Positions 16,817 through 24,444 of a stretch of 64,000 nucleotides of DNA are shown here, piece by piece (the stretch's first letter is position 1; each line of letters begins with the position of its first letter). The stretch lies in the NCBI GenBank assembly GCA_963819885.1, contig CAWFXV010000004.1:43588-107587 (forward strand), in the 5' to 3' direction. The stretch comes from JACVRX01 sp963819885 (lineage in GTDB: Bacteria > Actinomycetota > Actinomycetes > Jiangellales > Jiangellaceae). A program made the position numbers and the translations under genes. Below the pieces are notes generated by a model. That model saw only the letters and a list, made by a program, of their open reading frames with translations, did not search any database and had not been told where the DNA came from.

Positions 16817-17551
16817 TCAGAAGTCCAGGCCGCGCTCGGCGAACCAGCTCCGCGGGTTGACTGCGTCCCCGCCGGAGGGATGCACCTCGAGGTGCAGGTG
16901 CGGTCCGGTCGAGTTGCCCGTCGAGCCGACGCTACCGATCTGGGTGCCCGGCATGACATCGCCGGAACGCACCTCGAAACGGGACAGGTGGCAGTACCAG
17001 GTCTCCGTGCCGTCCCAGTGCCGGATCACGATCTTGTTGCCGAATGGGCCGTCGTATCCGGCGTAGACGACCTCACCGCTGGACATCGCTCGCACCGGCG
17101 AGCCGTACCCGGTCGACAAGTCCAGGCCGGTGTGCCGGCTTGCCCACAGCCGGCCGACGGCGCCGAAGCCGGCCGAGATGCGGTACGACTCCAGCGGCAG
17201 CACCCACATCTTGCGCTCGGCCTCGGCCCGGGCTGCCCGCTCCGCGGCCTCCTTGCGCTCTGCTTCGACCAAGACGGCGTTGACGTTCTTGGCCAGCTGC
17301 GTGCTCTCCGCGGTGAGCGATTCGCCCGCCGCGTCGACCGGGTCCAGGGCGCCGGTGCTGTCGGTGGCGTGTGGCCGTTCGGGGACGGTGGTGGGGGAGT
17401 CGCTGGCGACGATAGCCGTGGCTCCGAGCGCATTGGGCATCGTCACGGCACCGGACGCGGCGGCCACGACGGCCAGCGATCCGACCGCGGACGGCAGCCC
17501 AATGGGCATGCGGCGGCGACGGTGACGCCCGTTGCCGGGGCGATGCGACAC
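16817..17551 (-). CDS. Secreted M23-family metallopeptidase (LytM-like)
   Basis: This 244-residue protein has a basic N terminus and a hydrophobic export segment at about 22-40. A short Ala/Glu-rich coiled coil precedes a peptidase domain from about 120 to the end. Zinc ligands are visible as HTGLD (H...D) and GPHLHLEVH (HxH); the domain cuts peptidoglycan cross-bridges or recruits partners. The start is GTG 17551 with GAAGG 8-9 bases upstream. The longer frame back to 17713 adds 54 residues without signal character. It stands next to sucC as Rv0950c does in Mtb, here with a B12-binding protein between. Confidence 0.88.
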   Translation of the reverse strand: MSHRPGNGRHRRRRMPIGLPSAVGSLAVVAAASGAVTMPNALGATAIVASDSPTTVPERPHATDSTGALDPVDAAGESLTAESTQLAKNVNAVLVEAERKEAAERAARAEAERKMWVLPLESYRISAGFGAVGRLWASRHTGLDLSTGYGSPVRAMSSGEVVYAGYDGPFGNKIVIRHWDGTETWYCHLSRFEVRSGDVMPGTQIGSVGSTGNSTGPHLHLEVHPSGGDAVNPRSWFAERGLDF

Positions 17552-17763
17552 GGTCAGGGGGCCTTCCGCTTGCTGCAGGGGTCGCGGAGGACCATAACGG
17601 GACCTCGGCACTCGTGCCAAACACATGCGCGGCCGGTCTGCATGTGCATTTGCAGAGGCCGGCACCGTCGTATACCCGTCCAGTGAGCCGTAACCGGTTC
17701 GTGACCTGGACAAATGCGAATGTGGACGGAATCAGGTGAGGCGGCAGCGGGCTATACACCGGA

Positions 17764-17779
17764 TGTGATTTATGTCACA
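17764..17779. promoter_or_regulatory. CRP/GlxR-type operator TGTGA-N6-TCACA
   Basis: The 16-base site TGTGATTTATGTCACA at 17764-17779 is a perfect match to the CRP/FNR-superfamily consensus used by actinobacterial cAMP receptor proteins (Mtb Rv3676, corynebacterial GlxR). It lies in the divergent space 66 bp before the B12-binding protein start at 17845 and 213 bp from the M23 gene start, so it may regulate either. This is a sequence match; binding is inferred. Confidence 0.7.
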
Positions 17780-17844
17780 TCGGCTGAGGCCATGCTGGCC
17801 CAGAGGTTTGACCGGCATCGGCTGCCGGGCACCCAACCCTGGGA

Positions 17845-18279
17845 ATGTGTCCTACTGTGACCGACATGGCAGGCAATGCGCCCCTGCGTGTCGTGGTGGC
17901 GAAGCCGGGCCTGGACGGCCATGACCGGGGCGCCAAAGTCGTCGCCCGGGCGCTGCGAGACGCCGGTGTCGAGGTCGTCTACACCGGGCTGCACCAGACC
18001 CCGGAACAGGTCGTCGAGACCGCCATTCAAGAAGACGCCGACGCGATCGGGCTGTCGATTCTCTCCGGTGCGCACATGACGCTGTTCCGGAAGGTCATCG
18101 ATCTGCTGGCCAAGCGGGATGCGCTCGACATCACCGTGTTCGGCGGCGGGATCATCCCCGACGCCGACATCCCGTTGCTGGAGCAGATGGGCGTCGCCAA
18201 GATCTTCACCCCCGGTGCCACCACGCACGACATCGTGGCCTGGGTTCACAGCACGCTCGGGGCGCAGCAGCCGGCCTGA
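17845..18279 (+). CDS. Stand-alone cobalamin-binding subunit of an acyl-CoA mutase
   Basis: This 144-residue protein consists only of the B12-binding Rossmann domain of methylmalonyl/isobutyryl-CoA mutases. LDGHDRGAKVV is the DxHxxG motif whose histidine ligates cobalt, GLHQTPEQVV and LSILSGAH are the following signatures, and FGGGIIPDAD completes the nucleotide-tail pocket. Such small subunits (IcmB/HcmB type) pair with a separate large catalytic subunit, which is absent from this window. ATG 17845, GTG 17857 and ATG 17866 are all possible starts; none has a strong ribosome site. It lies upstream of sucCD, downstream in the flow of methylmalonyl-CoA to succinyl-CoA. Confidence 0.88.
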   Translation: MCPTVTDMAGNAPLRVVVAKPGLDGHDRGAKVVARALRDAGVEVVYTGLHQTPEQVVETAIQEDADAIGLSILSGAHMTLFRKVIDLLAKRDALDITVFGGGIIPDADIPLLEQMGVAKIFTPGATTHDIVAWVHSTLGAQQPA

Positions 18280-18401
18280 GATTGCCAGACATGCCACACC
18301 ACGGCGCTCGGGTCTAGGCTTCGGCGCGGCAGCGTCGCCCGGTGCGAGGAAACGGCGACCGCTGCTCTGACGCGTCGCACCGAGCCGAGGGCGGGACAGC
18401 C

Positions 18402-19589
18402 GTGGACCTGATGGAGTACCAAGCGAAGGAGCTCTTCGCGAAGCACGGCGTGCCGGTGCTTCCCGGCACCGTCGCCGAGACCGTCGACGAAGCGCGGGCG
18501 GCCGCCGAGCAGATCGGCGGCCCCGTCGTGGTCAAGGCCCAGGTGAAGACCGGCGGCCGCGGCAAGGCCGGCGGAGTCAAGCTTGCTGCGTCGGCGGAGG
18601 AAGCAGCGGAGAAGGCGGACGCCATCCTCGGCTTGGACATCAAGGGCCACCTCGTCCGGCGGGTGCTCGTCACCGAGGCCAGCGACATCGAGCAGGAGTA
18701 CTACGTCGCATACCTGCTCGACCGAGCCAACCGCACCTATCTCGCGATGGCCAGCGTCGAGGGCGGCATCGACATCGAACAGCTCGCCGTCGAACGGCCG
18801 GAGGCGCTCGCCAAGGTGCCGATCGACGCCATCGTCGGGGTCGACGACGCGAAGGCGACCGAGATCGTCGACGCTGCAGGCTTCGCCGCCGACATACGCG
18901 ACCAGTTGCTCGACGTCCTGCGGGCGATGTGGACCGTGTACACCGAGGAGGACGCGACGCTCGTCGAGATCAACCCGCTGGTGAAGACGCCCGACGGACG
19001 AGTCGTCGCGCTCGACGGAAAGGTCTCCCTGGACGAGAACGCGGATTTCCGGCACCCCGACCACGAACGGTTCGTCGACACCGCTGCGGCGGACCCACTC
19101 GAAGCCCGGGCGAAGGAGAAGGACCTCAACTACGTCAAGCTCGACGGTGAGGTCGGCATCATCGGCAACGGGGCCGGCCTGGTGATGTCGACGCTGGACG
19201 TCGTGGCCTATGCGGGGGAGGAGTTCGCCATAAAGGGACACAGCGTGAAGCCGGCCAATTTTTTGGACATCGGCGGTGGCGCATCGGCCGAGGTCATGGC
19301 AAACGGGCTGGAGATCATCCTGTCCGACCCCGACGTCCGCAGCGTTCTAGTCAACGTGTTCGGCGGGATCACCGCGTGTGACGAGGTCGCCAACGGCATC
19401 GTGCAGGCGTTCGCATTGTTGGACAGCCGAGGCGACGAGATCACTCATCCGCTGGTCGTCCGGCTGGACGGCAACAACGCCGATGTGGGCCGGCAGATCC
19501 TGCGCGATGCGCAGCTGCCGCGCCTGGAGCAGGTCGACACCATGGACGGAGCCGCGCGCCGCGTGGCCGAGCTTGCAGCGGCGAAGTGA
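18402..19589 (+). CDS. sucC: Succinyl-CoA synthetase, beta subunit (ADP-forming)
   Basis: This 395-residue protein has the ATP-grasp domain over about residues 1-235 (MEYQAKELFAKHGVPVL, VVKAQVKTGGRGKAGGV) and a C-terminal CoA-ligase domain (VGIIGNGAGLVMSTLD, NFLDIGGGA, VNVFGGITACDEVA). With SucD it makes succinate and ATP/GTP from succinyl-CoA in the TCA cycle. GTG 18402 is chosen since it gives the usual N terminus (DLMEYQAKEL) and has a GGGAC-type site just upstream; ATG 18411 is in frame. sucD follows 9 bp later. Confidence 0.96.
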   Translation: MDLMEYQAKELFAKHGVPVLPGTVAETVDEARAAAEQIGGPVVVKAQVKTGGRGKAGGVKLAASAEEAAEKADAILGLDIKGHLVRRVLVTEASDIEQEYYVAYLLDRANRTYLAMASVEGGIDIEQLAVERPEALAKVPIDAIVGVDDAKATEIVDAAGFAADIRDQLLDVLRAMWTVYTEEDATLVEINPLVKTPDGRVVALDGKVSLDENADFRHPDHERFVDTAAADPLEARAKEKDLNYVKLDGEVGIIGNGAGLVMSTLDVVAYAGEEFAIKGHSVKPANFLDIGGGASAEVMANGLEIILSDPDVRSVLVNVFGGITACDEVANGIVQAFALLDSRGDEITHPLVVRLDGNNADVGRQILRDAQLPRLEQVDTMDGAARRVAELAAAK

Positions 19590-19598
19590 GGGACTGAG

Positions 19599-20483
19599 AT
19601 GGCCATCTTCCTGACCGGCGACTCGAAGGTGATCGTCCAGGGCATGACCGGATCCGAGGGCCGCCGGCACACCCAGCGGATGCTGAACTCGGGCACCGCG
19701 ATCGTCGGTGGCGTCACACCCGGCAAGGGCGGGCAGTCCGTCGAGTTCGAGGGTGCGGCGGTGCCGGTATTCGGCAGCGTCAAGGAAGCTGTCGAGGCGA
19801 CCGGAGCTGACGTGTCGGTCGTGTTCGTGCCGCCGAAGTTCGCTAAGGCTGCGGTGGTCGAGGCCGTCGACGCCGGCGTGCCGTTGGTCGTCGTCATCAC
19901 CGAGGGGATCCCGGTCGACGACACTGCGGAGTTCTTCCAGTACGCAGTGAACTCCGGTCGCACCCGGATCATCGGGCCCAACTGCCCGGGCCTGATCAGC
20001 CCCGGGCAGTCCAACGCCGGGATCATTCCCGCCGACATCACCAAGCCAGGCCGAATCGGGCTGGTCAGCAAGTCCGGCACGCTGACCTACCAGATGATGT
20101 ACGAGCTGCGCGACATCGGCTTCTCCACCTGTGTGGGGATCGGCGGCGACCCGATCATCGGGACCACGCACATCGACTGCCTGGAGGCGTTCGAAGCCGA
20201 CCCCGGCACGGACGCGATCGTGATGATCGGTGAGATCGGGGGCGACGCCGAGGAGCGCGCCGCCGACTACATCAAGGCCAACCTCACCAAGCCAGTCGTC
20301 GGCTACATCGCCGGCTTCACGGCCCCGGAGGGCAAGACGATGGGCCACGCGGGCGCCATCGTGTCCGGCTCATCCGGTACCGCCGCAGCGAAGCAGGAGG
20401 CGCTCGAGGCGGCCGGGGTCCGGGTCGGCAAGACTCCCAGCGAGACAGCCCGGATCATGCACGAGGTCATGCAGGCGCGTTAG
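19599..20483 (+). CDS. sucD: Succinyl-CoA synthetase, alpha subunit
   Basis: This 294-residue protein has a CoA-binding Rossmann domain (KVIVQGMTGSEGRRHTQ) and a ligase domain with the phosphorylated active-site histidine in KTMGHAGAIVSGSSGT. IGPNCPGLISPG is the linker signature. It forms the heterotetramer with SucC, encoded 9 bp upstream in the same operon. The ATG is preceded by GAGGGACTGAG. Length matches the family. Confidence 0.96.
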   Translation: MAIFLTGDSKVIVQGMTGSEGRRHTQRMLNSGTAIVGGVTPGKGGQSVEFEGAAVPVFGSVKEAVEATGADVSVVFVPPKFAKAAVVEAVDAGVPLVVVITEGIPVDDTAEFFQYAVNSGRTRIIGPNCPGLISPGQSNAGIIPADITKPGRIGLVSKSGTLTYQMMYELRDIGFSTCVGIGGDPIIGTTHIDCLEAFEADPGTDAIVMIGEIGGDAEERAADYIKANLTKPVVGYIAGFTAPEGKTMGHAGAIVSGSSGTAAAKQEALEAAGVRVGKTPSETARIMHEVMQAR

Positions 20484-20527
20484 TTGGCACAGTCTCGAGC
20501 GCTGCGGGCCGCACCGCCAAGATCCAA

Positions 20528-20577
20528 TGGTCACAAATGACACGGCACGCTTGGGCGTGGCGTGCAACCTTTGACCA
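20528..20577. terminator. Nested hairpin between convergent sucD and kynureninase genes
   Basis: An outer TGGTCA/TGACCA pair (20528-20533, 20572-20577) encloses an inner GCACGC/GCGTGC stem (20545-20550, 20560-20565) with a 9-base loop. It lies in the 121-bp space between two converging stop codons. There is no T-tract, so the terminator role is tentative. Confidence 0.4.
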
Positions 20578-20604
20578 GTCGATCTCGTCTGTGGGACGTG
20601 GCGG

Positions 20605-21834
20605 TCACGTCACCGCCGCACGGACGGCGAACTCGGGCGCGTCCCAGGCTCGCGAGCTCAGCACGTCCGCCATCCGGTCGACGGCATCCCAGACGTCGAT
20701 GTAGCGCAGGTAGAGCGGGGTGAAGCCGAACCGGGCGAAGTCGGGGTCGCGGAAGTCGCCGACCACCCCGCGGGCGATGAGCGCCTGCACCAGCCCGTAC
20801 GCGCCCGCGTGCCGGAGGCAGACCTGGGAGCCGCGCTGGTCGTGCGGGCGGGGAACGTCGACTGTCACGCCGTACATCGACAGTCGCTCCTCGGCTAGGG
20901 CAATGAAGTAGTCGGTCAGCGCGACGGACTTTGCCCGGATGTCGGTCATGGACACGCCCTCGAATGCGTCCAAGGCAGCGTCAAGGGCGCTCATGGAGAG
21001 GATCGGCGGTGTTCCGGCGAGCATTCGGGCGACACCGGACGCGGGACGGTAGTCGCGTTCCAAGGCGAATGGTGCGGCGTGGCCCATCCAGCCCGCGATC
21101 GGCTGGTCGAGCGCATCGTGCCAACGCCGGTGCACGTAGACAAACGCTGGTGCTCCCGGCCCACCGTTGAGGTACTTGTAGCCACAGCCGACGGCGAGGT
21201 CGGCGTCCCAGCCGTCGAGGTCGACCGGCACCGCCCCCGCGGAGTGGCACAGATCCCACAGCACGACGGCGCCGACTTCGTGGATAGCTGCGGTGATCTC
21301 GGCCGCGTCGTACATGCGCCCGGTGCGGTAGTCGACGTGGGACAGCTCGACGGCTGCGACGTCGTCGTCAAGTGACCCCACGATGTCGGCAGGGTCGCAC
21401 GAACGCAGCTCGAGACCGGTCAGCCGGGCCACGCTCGCGACGATGTACGAGTCGGTCGGAAAGTTGCCCGGGTCGGTGACCAGGACGCGTCGGGTCGGGC
21501 GAAGCCGAGTCGCGGCAATGAGCAGCTTGAAGATCTGAACAGTGGTGGAGTCACCGACGATCACGGTGTCTTCCGGCGCCCCGACCAACCGGGCGATCCG
21601 CGCTCCGACCCGGGCCGGCAGTCCGATCCAGTCGTGCGTGTTCCACGACGAGATCAGGTCGCGCCCCCACTGGGCGTCGACCACGTCGACAAGCCGCTCA
21701 CGCACGCTGACCGGAAGCGGCCCGAGCGAGTTGCCGTCCAGATAGATCAGCCCGTCGGGTAGCTCGAACCGGTCCCGGAGGTGGCTCAGCAGGTCGCCCC
21801 GGTCGAGCGCCTCGGCCTCAGCACGGCTGCTCAT
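20605..21834 (-). CDS. kynU: Kynureninase
   Basis: This 409-residue PLP enzyme of fold type I cleaves kynurenine to anthranilate and alanine. IYLDGNSLGPLP opens the domain. VLWDLCHSAGAVPVDLD holds the PLP-ring aspartate, and GCGYKYLNGGPGAPAF carries the Schiff-base lysine. Length fits the family. ATG 21834 is used because the longer reading needs a TTG inside the neighbouring palindrome. No other kynurenine-pathway gene is in the window, so it may supply anthranilate or work with distant genes. Confidence 0.9.
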   Translation of the reverse strand: MSSRAEAEALDRGDLLSHLRDRFELPDGLIYLDGNSLGPLPVSVRERLVDVVDAQWGRDLISSWNTHDWIGLPARVGARIARLVGAPEDTVIVGDSTTVQIFKLLIAATRLRPTRRVLVTDPGNFPTDSYIVASVARLTGLELRSCDPADIVGSLDDDVAAVELSHVDYRTGRMYDAAEITAAIHEVGAVVLWDLCHSAGAVPVDLDGWDADLAVGCGYKYLNGGPGAPAFVYVHRRWHDALDQPIAGWMGHAAPFALERDYRPASGVARMLAGTPPILSMSALDAALDAFEGVSMTDIRAKSVALTDYFIALAEERLSMYGVTVDVPRPHDQRGSQVCLRHAGAYGLVQALIARGVVGDFRDPDFARFGFTPLYLRYIDVWDAVDRMADVLSSRAWDAPEFAVRAAVT

Positions 21835-21864
21835 GTTCAGCACCGTACGACCGAACCCGTCCGC

Positions 21865-21922
21865 GCTGAACAAATCCGCGCGTAGGCGCCGGATTCGGCG
21901 TCCAGACGCGGAGTTGTTCAGC
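21865..21922. repeat. 16-bp inverted repeat of the AAATCCGCG palindrome family
   Basis: GCTGAACAAATCCGCG (21865-21880) pairs with CGCGGAGTTGTTCAGC (21907-21922) with one mismatch. The same arms, and the following CAGCCAGGACGG, recur at 30828-30895. Part of the loop (CCGCGCGTAGGCGCCGG) resembles the repeat at 3559-3614. It lies upstream of kynU and just past the end of a minus-strand fragment. Confidence 0.7.
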
Positions 21923-21943
21923 CAGGACGGGAGATGAGCGGCA

Positions 21944-22168
21944 TCAACCGGGTTGGCCGAGCTCGCCGAGGCGTTCGCCGGCGAGTGTCAAGAGCTCCCG
22001 AATCTGGCTCTCGTCGGCAGTGGGCCCGTTGATGTCGACGAATGTGACGGCCGAGCCGTTGACGACAAGGCCATACAGGAACACCGCGTCAGTTCCTGCC
22101 GCGGTCGCGCGCCAGACGGTGCCCTCGAACCCGGTGTCCGGGCCACCGACCGTGCCGAGGTTCTCCAC
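21944..22168 (-). CDS. Short orphan reading frame or 3' gene remnant
   Basis: Read from GTG 22168, this gives 74 residues with a protein-like pattern (GTVWRATAAGTDAVFLYGL, VNGSAVTFVDINGPTADES, then an amphipathic helix). The frame stays open upstream into the 5' part of perM on the other strand. I do not recognise a family. It could be the tail of a larger lost gene or a small gene ending at the 21865-21922 palindrome, which would then act as its terminator. Support is only codon pattern and position. Confidence 0.3.
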   Translation of the reverse strand: MENLGTVGGPDTGFEGTVWRATAAGTDAVFLYGLVVNGSAVTFVDINGPTADESQIRELLTLAGERLGELGQPG

Positions 22169-22230
22169 GACGACACGCGGACGAGCGTCGACCGTACGGT
22201 CTCGGCCCGGATGGCCGGGAAGATGGGCCC

Positions 22231-23388
22231 ATGACCGACCTGCTGAGTCGGCCGTTCCTGCGCCGGGCCGAGCCGGCGTGGGGGTCCAGGGTGCCCTGGC
22301 TCGCCGGTGCGCTGGCCGCCGCATGGGCACTGGTGGCCGGACTGGCGATTGCGGCGCTGCCGGCGATGCTGGTCTGGATCGACGAGAGTGCTGCGGCTCC
22401 AGTGGGAGATCCGGTCCGGATCGGTGTCCAGATCTGGCTCGCCGGACATCGGGTCGGCCTGCAGCTCGACGACACCGACGTCCGGTTCGCGCCGTTGGGG
22501 CTGACACTCGTCGTCATGCTCCTGCTGTACCGCGCCGCTCGATGGGCTGCCCATACGGCCGGGGTCGCCACTGCCCGACGGGCGATCGCTGTCGTGCTCC
22601 CGATGATCGGCCTCTACGCCGTCGGCGCAGCCGCTGTGTCGGTCTGGTCCACGACCGCCCACGTGGTCATTCATCCGACAGCCGCATTCGTGGGGGCAGG
22701 GTGTGTTGCGGCGGTGGCCGCTGGCAGTGGTGTCGTGCACGAGGCGGACCTGGGCTACCGGCTACCGCCCAGCTGGGTCTCGGTCCTGCGCGCCTCGGCC
22801 GTGGCCGTGGCCGGACTGCTCGTCGTCGGCTCCGTGCTGGTGGCCGTCAGTGCGGTGACCAATTCTGGCCGTATCGCGGCGGTCGCCGAGGCACTCGGCC
22901 CGGACCAGGCCGGCGGGGTGGCCCTGCTGATGGCCGGGGCCGCGCTCGTGCCCAACGCCGTGGTGTGGGCCGCGTCCTACGCACTCGGACCGGGTTTTGC
23001 TCTCGGTGCCGGCACTTCGGTCGCACCCGGAACTGTGGAGTTGGGGATCGTGCCGGCTCTGCCCGCGCTGGCCGCGGTGCCGGCCGAGGCGCCCGGCCCG
23101 TGGGGCTGGCTGGTGTTGGCCGGGCCGATCGGTGTCGGCCTGCTGGCCGGTGTCGCCGTACGGCGATTCTCAGAATCCGGCCGAGTAGGCATGGTCGGGC
23201 AAGCCGTCGCGACCGCTGCAGCAGCCGCGGTCGCGATGGCAGGGCTGGCGGTGCTCTCCGGCGGCTCGGTCGGCGCGGCCCGGATGAGCGTCATCGGCCC
23301 CGTGCCATGGGAGATCGCGCTCGCGACCTTCATCGCAGTGGGGATTCCCGCCATGATCGTCGCGGCCCTTCCTGAGCGGCGAAACTAG
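22231..23388 (+). CDS. perM: PerM-like integral membrane protein (DUF6350)
   Basis: This 385-residue protein has about eight or nine hydrophobic helices. It sits immediately upstream of purN-purH, as does PerM (Rv0955) of M. tuberculosis, which is linked to cell-division function under stress. The motif-poor sequence matches the DUF6350 class in length and topology, including the cytoplasmic N terminus before the first helix (WLAGALAAAWALVAGL). ATG 22231 is the natural start. The name is assigned on synteny and topology rather than on catalytic motifs. Confidence 0.75.
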   Translation: MTDLLSRPFLRRAEPAWGSRVPWLAGALAAAWALVAGLAIAALPAMLVWIDESAAAPVGDPVRIGVQIWLAGHRVGLQLDDTDVRFAPLGLTLVVMLLLYRAARWAAHTAGVATARRAIAVVLPMIGLYAVGAAAVSVWSTTAHVVIHPTAAFVGAGCVAAVAAGSGVVHEADLGYRLPPSWVSVLRASAVAVAGLLVVGSVLVAVSAVTNSGRIAAVAEALGPDQAGGVALLMAGAALVPNAVVWAASYALGPGFALGAGTSVAPGTVELGIVPALPALAAVPAEAPGPWGWLVLAGPIGVGLLAGVAVRRFSESGRVGMVGQAVATAAAAAVAMAGLAVLSGGSVGAARMSVIGPVPWEIALATFIAVGIPAMIVAALPERRN

Positions 23389-23393
23389 GCAGG

Positions 23394-23759
23394 TCAGCGA
23401 AGTAACCGATCTCGCACCGCGTCGGCGTAGGCGTCCTGACAGATCTGCTTCGCCACGCGGGTATTGGCGCCGGCCAGGCACTCGCGAAGTGTGGCTGTCT
23501 CTGTGCCGAGCAGGAGCAGCACGAGTGACAAGAAACCGCCAACGAGTATCGCGAACACCCCCGCCGTCATCACCAGGATGACGGCCGGCCTCGGCAGCGT
23601 CACCTTTCGTCGACGGCGCACCGCGAGAACCACCAGGGTGCCGACCCCGATGGCCATCCCGACCGGCGGCATGGCGATGGCCAGAATCGCCGCGCCGATC
23701 GCTACGAACACCAGCAGACGAGTTTGCCGGGCGGAGTCGGGCGGCGGCGCTGTTCCCAC
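23394..23759 (-). CDS. Small membrane protein of unknown function
   Basis: This 121-residue protein has two or three hydrophobic helices (about 16-44 and 58-85) and a basic loop RRRRK between them. A C-terminal cytoplasmic or external segment has two cysteines (LRECLAG, ICQDAYADAV). I do not recognise a family. The start is GTG 23759, divergent from purN by 55 bp, and its stop is 5 bp from the convergent perM stop. Confidence 0.65.
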   Translation of the reverse strand: MGTAPPPDSARQTRLLVFVAIGAAILAIAMPPVGMAIGVGTLVVLAVRRRRKVTLPRPAVILVMTAGVFAILVGGFLSLVLLLLGTETATLRECLAGANTRVAKQICQDAYADAVRDRLLR

Positions 23760-23814
23760 GCCGCGATAGTCTCACCGACGTCCGACCTGACCGGCTGTCG
23801 CCACGGGAGCGCAT

Positions 23815-24444
23815 GTGCTGCACCGCCCCGCGCCGACGGCGCCGGCGCGGCTTGCCGTCCTCGTTTCTGGCGCCGGCAGCAATCTGCAGGCTCTCCTCGA
23901 AGCCTGTACTGACCCGGCTTACGGCGCAGCGGTGGTCGTGGTCGGTGCGGATCGAGACGGTATCCGGGCGCTAGACCTGGCGGCCGCTGCCGGGATTCCG
24001 TCGTTCGTCGAGCGGGTCGGAGACCATGCCGCCCGTGCTGACTGGGACGCCGCGCTGGTGGCCCGGCTGGCGGCCTACGAGCCCGACCTGGTGATCTCGG
24101 CCGGGTTCCTCAAGCTCGTCGGCCCGGCATTCTTGGCGCGGTTCGGCGAGCGCTATGTCAACACGCACAACGCGCTCTTGCCGGCCTTTCCCGGCATCCA
24201 TGGCCCTCGCGACGCCCTCGCTTACGGTGTGAAGGTCGCCGGGGCGACGCTGTTCTTCGTCGACGATGGCGTCGACACCGGGCCGATCGTCGCGCAGGTC
24301 GCCGTTCCGGTCGAGGACGACGACACCGAGGAAAGCCTGACCGAACGAATCAAGGCCGTCGAGCGGCGCCAGCTGGTCGACTGTGTCGGCCGGCTCGTCC
24401 GGGAAGGCTGGAGCATCTCCGGAAGAAGGGTGACGATCCCGTGA
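23815..24444 (+). CDS. purN: Phosphoribosylglycinamide formyltransferase (10-formyl-THF dependent)
   Basis: This 209-residue GAR transformylase performs step 3 of purine synthesis. LVSGAGSNLQALLE is the phosphate-binding start, and NTHNALLPAFPG contains the catalytic Asn and His. VDDGVDTGPI carries the catalytic Asp. The residue after the catalytic His is Asn where Pro is usual (HPxLLP). GTG 23815 has GGGAG a few bases upstream. It overlaps purH by four bases. Confidence 0.93.
   Translation: MLHRPAPTAPARLAVLVSGAGSNLQALLEACTDPAYGAAVVVVGADRDGIRALDLAAAAGIPSFVERVGDHAARADWDAALVARLAAYEPDLVISAGFLKLVGPAFLARFGERYVNTHNALLPAFPGIHGPRDALAYGVKVAGATLFFVDDGVDTGPIVAQVAVPVEDDDTEESLTERIKAVERRQLVDCVGRLVREGWSISGRRVTIP

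Noticed and set aside
17552..17844. Riboswitch upstream of the M23 peptidase
   Set aside because: Leader long enough, but neither strand shows the conserved ydaO or cobalamin box segments. Only the CRP-type site stands out.
21835..21873. TTG start giving kynureninase 13 more residues
   Set aside because: Those codons are inside the dispersed palindrome and the ATG at 21834 fits the family.
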